64,000 nucleotides of DNA, from the NCBI GenBank assembly GCA_006176705.1, contig QRFJ01000082.1, forward strand, positions 1,452,390-1,516,389. The letters are read 5' to 3'. A program made the translations under genes and the position numbers. The stretch is from Cocos nucifera. Lineage: Eukaryota; Streptophyta; Magnoliopsida; Arecales; Arecaceae. Below the pieces are notes generated by a model. It was given only the letters and a program-made list of their open reading frames with translations. It had not been told where the DNA came from and ran no database searches. How positions within the stretch are numbered: position 1 is the stretch's first letter; every line of letters starts with the position of its first letter. Positions 23,975-35,233 of this stretch are shown here, one piece after another.

Positions 23975-25140
23975 GCATCCAGTTGGATGCTTGACTCTGA
24001 TTTTAGTGCTCATTTGTGCACTTACATGCAGGATCTTGAGGATAGCAAGAGGTTGAGGAATGATGAGATGATCCTATATATCAAAAATGGAGCAAGGGTT
24101 GCTGCTGTGGTCGTGAAAATCTATCCTTTTCGACTACCATCTGACTTAGATTTAGTACTTAAGGATTGTTATTATGTGCCTGCTGTAAGTAGGAATTTGA
24201 TTTCTATTTCATGTTTAGCACAAGAAGGCTATGTAATTAGTTTTCTTAAGGACCATTGTAATATTCTTTATGAAAGAAATAAAATTATAAATGATTTTCT
24301 TATTAACGGTCTCTATCAGTTACATATTGATATATCTATCTTTAATATCGAGCAAAATGTGAATGCCATAAGATCAAAACGATCTAGGAATAGTCCAAAT
24401 GATAGGTATCTATGGCACCTATGGCTAGGTCATATAGCAGAAGATAGGGTTAACAAATTGAAGAAAATAGGGCTATTGAGTCCGTTGACTTTCGAGTCAT
24501 ATCCAATTTATGAATCATGTCTTCATGGCAAAATGACTAAGCTTCTTTTTGTAGGACATGGGGAAAGGGCCATGGATTACTTATCCTAGTACATACTGAT
24601 GTATGCGGCCCATTTGATGTACCAGCTAGAGGCAACTTTGTCTACTTCATAACCTTTATCGATGATTTATCTTGGTATGAATATGTGTATCTTATGAGAC
24701 ACAAGTCTGAAGCCTTTAAAAAGTTTAAGAAATTCAGACACGAAGTGGAAAAGCAAATTGAAAAATTCATTAAGATTTTTCGATCAGATCGAAGAGGTGA
24801 ATACCTTAATCGAAAATTTCTGAACTATCTCAAGCAATATGGCATAGTCTCTCAATGGACTCCACTTGGAACACCTCAACTCAATGAGATTTCAGAATGG
24901 AGGAACCAGACCCTATTAGATATGGTTTGATCTATAATGAGCTTCATAGATCTTCCTGATTTTCTTTAGAGATATAGTCTGTTAACTGCTATGTATTTAC
25001 TGAATAGAATTTTTTCTAAAATCATTCCTACCACACCGTATGAGATATGACATGGTAAGAAATCAAGTCTAAGTCATCTCAGAATTTGGGATTGTCTGGC
25101 TTATGTCAAAAGACAATAAGTGGACAACTTAGACTATAGG
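23975..25140 (+). pseudogene. Copia protease and integrase, broken
   Basis: The protease active site reads LDSDFSAHLC (about 23991-24020), where DSGAS is expected, so the catalytic Gly is lost. The GAG-pre-integrase block YLWHLWLGH (about 24410) keeps its His residues. The integrase keeps the first Asp in HTDVCGPF (24595-24618), the second in RSDRRGEYL (about 24784) and a Glu in NEISEWRNQTLLDM (about 24880-24925). There are breaks at 24589, 24931 and 25118. Integrase would insert the copied DNA; this copy is dead because of stops and frame changes rather than loss of the catalytic triad. Confidence 0.85.
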
Positions 25141-25331
25141 TTCTTTAGAGCTCGATTCATAGGATATCCTAAGGAGTCATTAGGATATTATTTCTACATT
25201 CCAGAAGACCATAATGTGATTGTGAGTTGGTATGCCATCTTTCTTGAAATTAGTTTATTCAAGATAGTGGCATTGGAAAGCAGATCAAGCTCGAGAAAAA
25301 AATCTCACAAGACCAACGAGCTAAAGACCCT

Positions 25332-27050
25332 ATGGAATCAAATCTGGTTGAGCCAATACAATCACTATCTCCTCCACCTCGTAGATCGAAAAGGATTTTT
25401 CATCTTTCTGAGAGGTACTTAGGTACTATTTCAGAGAAAGTAGAAAAAATGTTCCTTATAGGTAATGTGATTCATGGTGATGATCCCAAAATCTATGACG
25501 AGGCAATATCGGACATCGACTCCGAGAAATGGTTAGAGGCAATGAAGATAGAAATTGACTCGATGCACTCAAACCAAGTCTGGACCTTGGTAGATTTACT
25601 TGAAGGTATACTATCTATTGGGTGTAAATGGATCTATAAGAGAAAGATTGATGCAGATGAGAATGTGGAGACATTCAAAGCTAGATTAGTGGCAAAAGGG
25701 TACAGTCAACATGAAGAAATTGACTATCAAGATATCTTTTCGCCAATAGCCATGCTAAAATCTATCCATACATTATTTGCTATTGCAGCCTATTTTGATT
25801 ATGAAATATGACAAATGGATATGAAAACGGCATTCTTAAATGGATACCTTAAGGAAGATATCTATATAGAACAGTCACTAGGTTTCACATCAAGTGATGT
25901 TGATCACAAAGTATGCAAGCTGCAAATGTCCATATATAAACTTAAGCAAGCATCTCGGAGCTGGAATACTCATTTTAATAATATGATCAAATTGTTTGGT
26001 TTCATCAAGAATGAGGAGAAACCATGTATTTTCAAAAAGGTCAGTGGGAGCGCTATTATCTTCCTCATACTGTACGTGGATGATGTCCTCCTTATTGGGA
26101 ATGATATTTTCATGTTGACCATAGTTAAAATATGGTTATGTAAAGAATTCTCCATGAAAAATCTAAGAGAAACATCCTTCATTCTAGGAATAAAGGTCTA
26201 TAGAGATAGACCGAATAGGATGCTACATCTTTCACAGAAGATATACATAGAGAAAGTGCTAAAGAGGTTTAGCATGAAAAACTCTAAGAGGAGATTGGTA
26301 CCCTTCCAACATGATATTCATCTCTACAAAAAAACGTGTCCCAACACACCATAGGAGATTGAACGCATGAGCAAGATCCCTTATGCTTCAGCAATATGAA
26401 GCCTCATGTATGCCATGTTATGTATACGACCTGATATAGCCCATGCTGTGAGTGTCACGAGTAGATATCAGTCGAATCCAGGTAAAGAACACTGAACATC
26501 TGTAAAATATATCCTTAAGTACTAGAGAAGAACTAAGGATATGTTGTTGGTATTTAGTAATGGAGAACTCAAAGTCCAGGGGTATATATACTCGAATTTT
26601 ATGTTCGATATAGGTGATCGAAAGTCGACATCTGGAAGTCTGTTTGTGTGTAATGGTGGTGCTATCAGTTGAAAGAGTTTCAAGCAGATAGTGATAGCAG
26701 ATTCCACCATGAAAGTAGAATACATCGCTGCATCAGATACTGTGAAGGAGGCATTTTAGTACAAGAAGTTCACCGCAGAGATTGGAGTGATGCCATCGGA
26801 TGTCGTTCCTTTATACTGTGACAATAATGGCACCATACACCTTGCTAAGGAGCTGAGGGCTCACCAAAAATTCTAGCACATTGAGCGATGATACCACCTC
26901 ATCCATGATTACCTCGAGAAAGGTTACGTCGAGGTTAAGAGAGTCGACTCCATAGATAATGCGGTAGACTCACTTATAAAGTCATTGGGCCAACAGAAGA
27001 TCGAAGCCCATCTTGAGAAGATGAGACTTAGATTTGTAGCCAATTACTTT
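25332..27050 (+). pseudogene. Copia reverse transcriptase and RNase H, broken
   Basis: Open pieces 25332-25811 and 25815-26354 are separated by one stop where Trp is expected (TGG to TGA). They include WIYKRKIDADENVETFKARL, VAKGYSQHEEIDYQDIFSP, MDMKTAFLNGYL and the catalytic LYVDDVLLIG (about 26070). From 26360 to 27050 the RNase H part is readable through further stops (CIRPDIAHAV, GDRKSTSGSLF, YCDNNGTIHLAKE, HLEKMRLRFVANYF). The wording resembles the Tork/Tnt1-like group. Confidence 0.9.
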
Positions 27051-27066
27051 AGGTCAAGTGGAAGTT

Positions 27067-29365
27067 TGTTAGATATGTATGCCTTAGAAGCTAGATTGGC
27101 TGATACTTGTTATATACTTCTAAAGATAAAATTATAATTTTGACTATAAATAATAAAATAAGTTATTTTCTATCATAGTATGTATTTTGAAAGTATCTGT
27201 GATACATCCTTTGAGTTAATGGTAATAATAATTCATATTTTCAAGAGTTGAAAATTTAAGACATGAATTTTTATTATTAACTCATAAAATGCTCCCGATC
27301 GTAGGATCATCATGAGGATGGTGATTGATCCAAAAGGTTAGTGTACGATCGCTTCTTTAGGAAAGATGAGTCTTAAGTCTATGGTGTAGAAACACCGGAG
27401 CGAGAGTACAGGTATTCATTAGAGAACGAGGGTACTGAGGATGATCACCTTGAGCAATAATAAAGAAGTCTACCTTCTCGTCGAAGACTGGCTTAAAGTT
27501 GCAGTGATGTATCTAGTTCTTTGACCTGAGGTGCATCGACAGTTCACCTTGAGGATGTTATAGTTTGACTATACCATAACTCAATCTCCTAGCCATTCAA
27601 AATTCTGAGGTGTATGTTGGCTATAGCATGTTCATTATAGGAATTGGATTGCATCAATAGGGGATCTATCTACCTCGGTAGATGAGGAGTGGCCCTATGA
27701 TGATCGTGAAAATCAAGTTCATAAGCCCATGGCCATGGCAAAGTGAAATAATAGAAAGAGTTTCGATTAAGATTTTTCACATTGGACTTGAATCGAATGA
27801 TTAATTCATATGACAAAAATTAGGATTTGACGAGATCACCTTAACCCTAATCCAATTGGAACTCAAGATGGAGGAACTTAATCACGCAGATAACTGCATA
27901 GAGAGATTCGCTTTCAGTTCTGATGGATTGCCATCATATGCTGCTAGGTGTCACTGATGGATTTTGAGAGCAATTAGAATAATTTGGATGATCGATCATA
28001 CTAGTTATCTGAATCAGAAAAGTTCTGATCCATCAAAAGATATTTCAATGATATCGATGATAGAGATCGCGATGTATCCCATTACCATATGGAATTGAAC
28101 CTAACTAGATCACACAAACAAGAGATTGTATCTAAATGTCATCAATTGAACTAATCCAGTTCAATTAATTTGAATAAGCTTCAATTAGGTTCAAGCAAAT
28201 CGTGCTAGCACACGATTGAGGCTAATGTTTTTCTTTAATAATCATTAAAGCTTGTCTCGACTGAGCCAAATATGTTTGGGCTCACACAAAAACTTGTACT
28301 TAGTCTGATTGGAGCTTGTCCTATTAAAAAAAGGGTTATCTTAATTTATGAGATAAATTTGAAATAACACCTGTCATTTTTGGTCACTTGCTAAATCTTG
28401 TTTTCAGACATTAGTCAAATATTGATCCTAGATACTTAAAAATCTGTCCATGTGTCATGCACCCATAGGAGAGTACCTGAAAAATTATCCTCCTGCTAAA
28501 ATGTAGATAGAAAGAGGGCGCATCTCTAGGGAGGCATGCGCCACATGAGGATAAAGCTGGAGTCTCATATAGATGGGACTCCAGGATTGCTTTAGAGGAT
28601 TAAACTGTGTGATGTCAAGAAGTCTTATTTGACACAGTCTTGGCGCCAGCTTAGGAAGGTTTTAAGGATCTCTCATCTGATTGGATCTGATAATATCATC
28701 CCATCAATCAGATTTATATCTGATTGCACAAAGGGCCATGATTGGCCAGGATGATGTGGCACTGCATGGCGCAGCAGGGTCTATATAAACCCTATCTACG
28801 CCTAGAATTTAATACTTCTACTTTTAGCCCATGTCACATAGCGTCTCTCCCTTCTTCTTCATGCCATCCTCTGATCCTCTCTCTCCTCTCCACGTCTAAG
28901 GGCTTTTGGGCACGAACAAGGTGCGATCCAAGTAAGTGAAAGGCGTCAGGAAAGAAAGAAGGCAGCACTACTGCAAAAGACAATGACTGTTCTTCAAAAG
29001 CAGTTTTGAAGACCTTCAAGATCAGATTTAGATCTGATTTTTAGAGGATTGATTAAAAAGAAGAAGAAGATCTTCAGATCCTGTCTGAGTGGATATCGGT
29101 AGAGGCTAGGCACTGGTGTGGCTACATTCAGAATCTCAGGCAAACATCGAAATCATCACAGGATAATTAGATTATCCAAAATAAAGATATAATTAAATTA
29201 AATTAAATTTTTATTTTTATTTTATTTTTATTATTAGATCAATAAGATCAGATCTGAGGAGTTTCAGATTTGATTAGAATCTTAGAGAAAAAAATTTAGA
29301 AATATCCTTCCTGATCCAATCAGATCTGAACGAATCTGACCAAAAAAATAGGATTTTTTCCTTCA
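27067..29365 (+). repeat. 3' LTR of the copia element
   Basis: This 2299-bp LTR begins TGTTAGATATG and ends CCTTCA next to the CAAAC target duplication. Its last 28 bp are repeated at 29581-29608 as part of a later tandem duplication. Confidence 0.95.
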
Positions 29366-29823
29366 CAAACATGAGATCCGATGGATCAGAGTACATCAGG
29401 CACTGATCAAGGCATTAAATGGTCGATTTTTATGGGATTTGAAGCATTGATCAAAGATCTAACGATCAGGATTCAGCAGATCTCTTAAACTCGAGCCAAA
29501 CTCGAATTGGACTCCGAAAAAGATCATAAAACTTTTGATTTTCTCCTCTATTTAAGCCATGCTCGGGCCAGAAATAGAGGGACCAAAAAAATAGGATTTT
29601 TTCCTTCACAAACATGAGATCCGATGGATCAGAGTACATCAGGCACTGATCAAGGCATTAAATGGTCGATTTTTATGGGATTTGAAGCATTGATCAAAGA
29701 TCTAACGATCAGGATTCAGCAGATCTCTTAAACTCGAGCCAAACTCGAATTGGACTCCAAAAAAGATCACAAAACTTTTGATTTTCTCCTCTATTTAAGC
29801 CATGCTCGGGCCAGAAATAGAGG
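29338..29823. repeat. 243-bp tandem duplication across the copia/Athila junction
   Basis: Unit 1 is 29338-29580 and unit 2 is 29581-29823. Each contains the last 28 bp of the copia 3' LTR, the CAAAC target duplication and about 210 bp of Athila LTR including its TATA-like box. By eye the two copies differ at only two positions (near 29516 and 29534 against 29759 and 29777), far less than the LTR divergence of either element. The duplication therefore happened late, or is an assembly artefact. Confidence 0.92.
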
Positions 29824-30793
29824 GAGGTCTAAGGAGCAGCCCGCAGGGGCTTTCCAAGCCTCCTCCAAACCTCTCTTTTCTCTCTCTTCTCCTCTCCTCT
29901 CTTCTTCTTTCTTCCTTTTTCTTTTATTTTTGTTTATTTAAAAGATTTGAATATGTCAAAAGCTACAAGGATCAAGATTATGTATGGCTAAAGGTCTCTT
30001 GTCCAGGGGAGTAAGGAAAGTCCTTCGATCATGAGAATTTGTAATTTGAATATATCTTTCTTTTTGTTGAGTAATAAAATTTCTTTATCTTTTACATGCC
30101 TTTTTTATTTATGTCTAATATTCAAAATTTCTATAATTTATAGCTAAAGAGACATATCGTGATCATGAAAAGATACAATCTATACTCAAGTTAGAATAAA
30201 TTGCAAGACTTATATTTTAATATTTAACTTCTTGTAATTTATACCTAAGGAGGCAGATCGTGATCATAAATAGATACGGTCTATACTCAGATTAGAATGA
30301 ATTATAGAAAATAAATCAGAATTATGTTCTTTGATTGCATGATCTAAATAGTCTATGTCTGGGAGATGGGTCATGATCGTGTTAAATATGGTCCATGCTC
30401 GGTAGAATAGGTTATATTAGAATCTGATCTATGAAATATATATCTTATAAGATTGCATGTTGACAATGAAAAGATTGCATGAATCAATTATAAACTAGAA
30501 TATTGAAAGATGAAACTGAAATTCTAGATAATTTTCTCTATCTTTTCTTAATTTTAAAAATATTAATTAATTAAAATTTATTTTTTTTATTTTAATTTGC
30601 TATATCTAAACTAAGTCCCTTTACTTTATTTTTTTAATTTTTATTTTAAAGATTAGTTTTAATTTTATTTTTAATTAATTGAATGTAACTCAACCTTCAA
30701 TTCTCGAGGAAATCGACATCCGACTCACCACTGTTCTACTTAATAGTAAAATCAGATTTAATTTTTATTTGTTGCTTTAACGACGAGTAATCA
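29371..30793 (+). repeat. 3' LTR of the Athila-like element, right part
   Basis: It resumes the match to 13148-14345 of the 5' LTR directly after the copia target duplication. It includes the 243-bp duplication and ends GAGTAATCA at 30793. Confidence 0.9.
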
Positions 30794-33010
30794 ACAAGTT
30801 TGTTTGACCTTAGAATCTAGAGTTTATATGCGAATCTTAAAAAATGCACTTTCATGACCAATAGAGTTGTATTCTTAGGATTTGTTGTAACATCTGAGGA
30901 AATAACTATAGACCCTGAAAAGATTCGAGCTATAGTAGAGTGGCTAGTACCAAAAAATATTCATAATGTTTGAAATTTTCAAGATTTAGCCATCTTTTAC
31001 TATCGATTTAATAAAGAATTCAGTTCAATTATGGCTCTTATCACAGACTATTTCCGTAAGAGAGTATTTGAGTGGACAAAATCAGCTGATAGAGCTTTTT
31101 CGAAGATTAAGGATAAAATGACTCAAATTTTTATCCTACGACTATCTGTTTTTAATAAAGTTTTTGAGTTTGAATGTAATGCATCAGGTATAGGAATAGA
31201 AGAACTTTTGATTCAAGAGCGCCATCCTATCGTATACTTCAGTGAAAAATTGAATGAGGCTAAACAAAAATATTCTATATATGATAAAGAATTTTATGCG
31301 ATAGTACAAACTTTGAGGTTTTGGAGGCATTACCTGTTGCCTTTCGAGTTCGTCTTGTACTCGGATCATGAAGCTCTTAGATTTTTAAATTCACAAAAGA
31401 AACTGAACCATAAACATGCCAAGTGGGCTGAATTTCTTCAATCCTATACATTTGTACTGAAATATAGGGCTGGATCTATAAATCAAGTTGCAGATGCTCT
31501 AAGTCGTAGAGTCTCTCTTTTGTCTGCCATTAGCGTTAAAGTTGTAGGATTTGAAAAGTTAAAGAAAAATTATTTTGACTGCCCTGACTTTAAAGAGATT
31601 TATGCTATCCTATAATAAGGACCGTTTAGAAATCTTAATGAGTATGTTTTTTAGGATGGATTCTTGTTTAAAAATAATAGACTGTGTATCCTACGGACAT
31701 CCGTAAGAGATTTTTTAGTATGAAAATTACATACGGGAGGACTGACTGGATATTTCAGATGGAATAAAATAATTGAAGCTATGGAAAATCAGTTCTACTG
31801 GCCCAGTTTGAAGAGAGATTTTATGAGAATCATAGTCCAGTATCGTACGTGTGCTGTAGCGAAATACCTTAAACAAAATACTGGTCTATATATGCCATTG
31901 CCTATCCCCGATCGTCCATGTCAAGATGTTAGTATCAATTTTGTCCTTGGCTTGGCCCAAACCATCCGTAAGAATGACTCTATTTATGTTGTAATAGATA
32001 GATTTTCGAAAATGACCCACTTTTTATCATATCCTAAAGCTTCAGATGCATTCAGAGTAGCTTGCTTATATATACTTTGATGATTGCATGGTCTACCTAA
32101 GTCCATTATTTCAGATCATGACGTCAAATTTTTGAGTTATTTTCAAAAAACTTTATAGCATTTGCTAGGAATGAAATTTAATTTCTCATCTGTATATCAT
32201 CCATAGACTGATGGCCAGAGAGAAGTAGTTAACCGGAGTTTAGGCAACCTTCTTCGGAGTCTAGTAGGAGAACATGTCAGTAATTGGGATTTAATCCTAT
32301 CCTGAGCCGAATTTGCTTGCAATGATTCTGTCAATAGGTCTATTGGTAAGACACCATTTGAAGTTGAATATGATTATTGTCCCCATAAACCAGTGGACTT
32401 AATCCCATTACTATGGAATGCTAGATCATCAGAAGATGCAGAATCATTTGCACAATATCTTAAGGATCTACATGAACACATTAAAAATAAAATTAATGTC
32501 AACAATCAAATGTATAAGCAGCTTGCAGATTCACATCGTAGATCTTATAACTTTACTGAGGAAGAGTATGTTATGATTCGAGTAAGGCCATAATGGTTTC
32601 CACTAGGAACCATCAAGAAACTCCATGCACGTGGAGCTGGACCTTTTTTAAGATCTTGAAGAAACTAGGATCGAATGCCTGCATTGTAGATTTACCATCT
32701 GATTATAGCATTAGCTCAATATTCGATGTATCAAATCTAATAAAATACAAGGAGCCAATAATGATACCTAGTGATCCATTTGAGTCTGATCCTTTTCTTG
32801 AGAGTGAACCCCACCCTGAGTATCCACCATCCACTATTCCAAGAAAACATGATCACATCGATAAGATTTTAGATGAGTAGGTTGTGTCAAGTAGAAGACG
32901 TGGATATCAATGATATCTAGTCCAATGGCAAGGACGACCTGAATCCGAGACTACATGGATCATCCGAGATGAGTTGCAATGGATCGATCCAGATTAGCTT
33001 GAACAATTCT
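30794..33010 (+). pseudogene. Chromovirus RNase H, integrase and chromodomain, broken
   Basis: This continues the RT chain cut at 12470. The RT/RNase H connection and RNase H lie at 30800-31615 (FECNASGIGIEELL, IVYFSEKLNEAKQKYSIYDK, YSDHEALRFLNSQKKLNHKH, QVADALSRR). Integrase covers about 31640-32400. HTGGLTGYF and RTCAVAKYL mark the zinc-binding region, with one Cys of the second pair lost. The first catalytic Asp appears changed to Asn (DVSINFVLGL near 31925-31955), the second is present (ISDHDVKFL near 32111) and the Glu is in GQREVVNRSL. A chromodomain at 32851-33010 (KILDE, then QWQGRPESETTWI) contains two or three stops. Chromodomains steer insertion into heterochromatin in this clade. 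Confidence 0.9.
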
Positions 33011-33065
33011 AGAGCCACAGTGGACCGTACTTGTCAGAGTCGAGTTTTTTCCATCCCAGGGAAAT

Positions 33066-34022
33066 TGGTGCGGACACCAGTTCACAAGCCACCATCTGGC
33101 TTGAATAAGTCAGATCTAACTACATCATCACTCAAGTTGGAGCTTTGATAGACCCCTAATGCCATCTAAAGGAGTCTCAATTTTCTAGCCTACACTATGA
33201 AGAAGTCCTAAAAGATCAGCCTAAAGAATCCACATGGCAACTGTTGATTGGTGCGAGACGTGGTTCAAGTTTATCACAAGATGACGCCACCTACAGGATT
33301 AGCTTGTTAGAGTTTGATTTATTTTAAACTATTAGTATTTGAATTATTTTAGACTTTTATTATTTTATCTATAAATACCTTGTATTAGAACTCTTAATGG
33401 AATGGAATGGATGAAAAAAGTAAAGCTGTTGCTTTCTTCTCCAATCTAAAGATCCTCTTCCCCCTCTTAGTTTCTTCCTCTTTTCTTCTCTTCTTCTCTT
33501 CTTCTTAGTTTTTTTCTCTGCATCTGAACTCATCCCTTCACCAAGATCAAAAACCACCACCCCTCCACACGCCATCCACTATCCGAGATATCGATCCGGA
33601 GTAACGCTTGAAGATGTCTTAATTCTGAATTCATGAAGTTCTTCCATAGATTCAGATCGCAACCACCTACAACAACCTAACTTCTTTAAGATGGAATCGA
33701 GCGATCATCTGAGCAAATTTTTCACAGATCTATTGAGGAGATCGTTATTGTTGGTAAGTAAAATTTATTTTCTTGAATTTTTTAGATCTGAATCTGAATT
33801 GCGAAGCCTAATCAAGAAGATTGCTCAATCGCCTTCGATCCGATGTTCTTAAAAATTTGAAAGGGACAGCTATACATGCTAGGAATATCTACTTGCTTTA
33901 ATCAATACTTTTCTTTCTTGAAAGTTTAGAGCTTGTTAGATTTGCTTCTATTTATTATTTTGATTGCTAAAAATAAATAAAAAAAATTGTTGCATCTTCA
34001 TCCATATATCCGTCCTGCATCA
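33066..34022 (+). repeat. 3' LTR of the chromovirus
   Basis: 957 bp, starting TGGTGCGGACACCAG and ending CTGCATCA, followed at once by the target duplication CAATG (34023-34027). A short polypurine tract CAGGGAAAT precedes it. Confidence 0.93.
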
Positions 34023-34027
34023 CAATG

Positions 34028-34618
34028 TGTGACAAAAATTTATCAGTTGCTTTCGATCTTCGATATCCTCCGCATGCTAATCTATTATGGTCAATCTACC
34101 TGCGCATACGAGCGAATGCTGAAAATTTTGCAAGAAAGAAGTTCGTACTGACCGGAGTTGGCTTCGTTGGAAATCTTCCAATGTTTAAGTTAGAGGGATG
34201 GATTGGTCGAGCAGGAATGAGCAAAAAAGAATTAAATTTGCTCTCAAGAGTATCTTTTTTCTTTCCTTAAACCAGCTAGTTTATCTTTCTTTTGTAGGTA
34301 TCGGAGTGATAACTGTTTGGCACGTGGATTTCTTTTTTTTCAGTGTAATGTGATCGTGAGGAGATGGTTAGAACCATCCACTAATCGTTGTTGCCCATTC
34401 TTCTCGGGGGCAGTTTTATAGGGCCGATCAAAAGTCGGACGAATTATTTGTAGAACATCCAATGATCGATTGATTAATTTGGGGTTGATCAATTATCGAT
34501 CGGTCGGCATATCTGGGGTCGACGGATCTTCGATCGATCGGTTTCTCGATCAATCGATTTATTCGAAGATTAGCCGATCATTTAGCTAGCTCTTTTTATC
34601 ATCGATCGTCATTCAATA
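34028..34618. other. Unassigned sequence right of the chromovirus, CGATC-rich
   Basis: This should be part of the sequence into which the chromovirus inserted. An open frame at 34025-34270 has no recognisable domain and is probably chance. Bases 34430-34610 are unusually rich in GATCGAT-type words (for example ATCGATCGGTCGG and TTCGATCGATCGG). I cannot join it to gypsy gag or an LTR. Confidence 0.4.
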
Positions 34619-35065
34619 GAATGGAGGGGTGGGAGCAAAAAAAAAAAGGGGAAGGCATTCTTGATGAGGTGGGCGTTGAGAGAAAATTCTAAATGCTAAA
34701 CCGCAATAGTTTTTAGTTCAAAATACTACACGGTTACAATATCTCAAACTTTTTTTCCTATGAATATAAATACCCTATGTTGAAAGATATCAAATCACTA
34801 TCAAACTCGTCAATAGATGATGATGATTGTTGAATAGTCAGTCGATTGTTGATCGATGAATAAATTGACGAGTTTGATAATGGTTTGATATCTTTCAACA
34901 TAAAATATTTATATTCATAAAAAAAAAAAAAGATATTATAACCATATAGTATTTTAAACTAAAAATTATTGCGATTTAGCATTTAGAATTTTCTCTCAAC
35001 GACGCCCCCCCCCCCCCCCCCCCCCCGCCCCCTCCCCTTTTTTTTTCGCTCCCACCCCTCCATTC
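34619..35065. mobile_element. Foldback MITE, about 447 bp, with long inverted arms
   Basis: Left arm 34619-34814 and right arm 34863-35065 are inverted repeats with small differences. The outer ends read GAATGGAGGGGTGGGAGC and GCTCCCACCCCTCCATTC. Inner matching blocks include GAGAGAAAATTCTAAATGCTA and CAAACTCGTCAAT. A 48-bp loop lies between them. No transposase is encoded. The superfamily is uncertain because no clear target duplication is seen. Confidence 0.8.
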
Positions 35066-35233
35066 TCGATCTCAATGCAGGCAGACACTCCCACGTGTAA
35101 TTACGTTTTTTTGGGGAAGCGTGGAGATCCCATTTCTCTCAACGACCCCCCCCCCCCCCCCCGCCCCTCCTCCCCCTTTTTTTAGACACTCCCACGTGTA
35201 ATTACGTTTTTTTGGGGAAGCGTGGAGATCCCA
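34990..35233. repeat. Partial tandem duplication with two poly-C tracts
   Basis: AGACACTCCCACGTGTAATT and the following 30 bp occur at 35083-35132 and again at 35184-35233, 101 bp apart. Before each copy is a CTCTCAACGAC block and a C tract: 22 C at 35005-35026 and 17 C at 35146-35162. The second unit lacks about 40 bp found in the first. A minus-strand open frame here is an artefact of the tracts. Confidence 0.8.

Larger units (their letters stand above)
18967..29365 (+). mobile_element. Ty1/copia element, full length (Tork-like)
   Basis: LTRs lie at 18967-21256 (2290 bp) and 27067-29365 (2299 bp), both TGTTAG...TTCA. The target duplication CAAAC is perfect (18962-18966 and 29366-29370). 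The primer-binding site at 21259 is of the initiator-Met type, and the polypurine tract AAGTGGAAGTT (27056-27066) abuts the 3' LTR. The domain order gag, protease, integrase, RT, RNase H is the copia order. Every coding region carries stops. The element lies within the 3' LTR of the Athila-like element and is the innermost layer of the nest. Confidence 0.95.
12478..30793 (+). mobile_element. Athila-like gypsy element, internally deleted, split by a copia insertion
   Basis: The 5' LTR is 12478-14345. The 3' LTR is 18306-18966 continued at 29371-30793. The sequence following the 5' LTR, TTGGCACCGTTATCAAAAAT, is a decayed version of the tRNA-Asp-type primer-binding site known from Athila elements. 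The interior is only about 4 kb, with a gag C-terminus remnant and the conserved post-pol block near 17203-17230, so RT, RNase H and integrase are deleted. The target site is inside the chromovirus RT. The flanking 5 bp are ATAAA (12473-12477) and ACAAG (30794-30798), which differ by two transitions and are best read as one decayed target duplication. Confidence 0.85.
8281..34022 (+). mobile_element. Chromodomain Ty3/gypsy element, full length, split by nested insertions
   Basis: LTRs of 957 bp each lie at 8281-9237 and 33066-34022, flanked by the 5-bp target duplication CAATG (8276-8280 and 34023-34027). A primer-binding site follows the left LTR. Gag, protease and the first part of RT lie at 10131-12470; RNase H, integrase and a chromodomain resume at 30794-33010. 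Without the nested insertions the element is about 7.4 kb. RT wording such as KDGLYEWLVMPFGLSNAS suggests a Galadriel- or Reina-like chromovirus; I cannot separate these lineages by eye. LTR divergence is roughly 10% over the first 255 bp, almost all transitions. Confidence 0.93.

Noticed and set aside
34025..34270. 81-codon open frame immediately right of the chromovirus target site
   Set aside because: No recognisable domain, and its start overlaps the target duplication; most likely chance.
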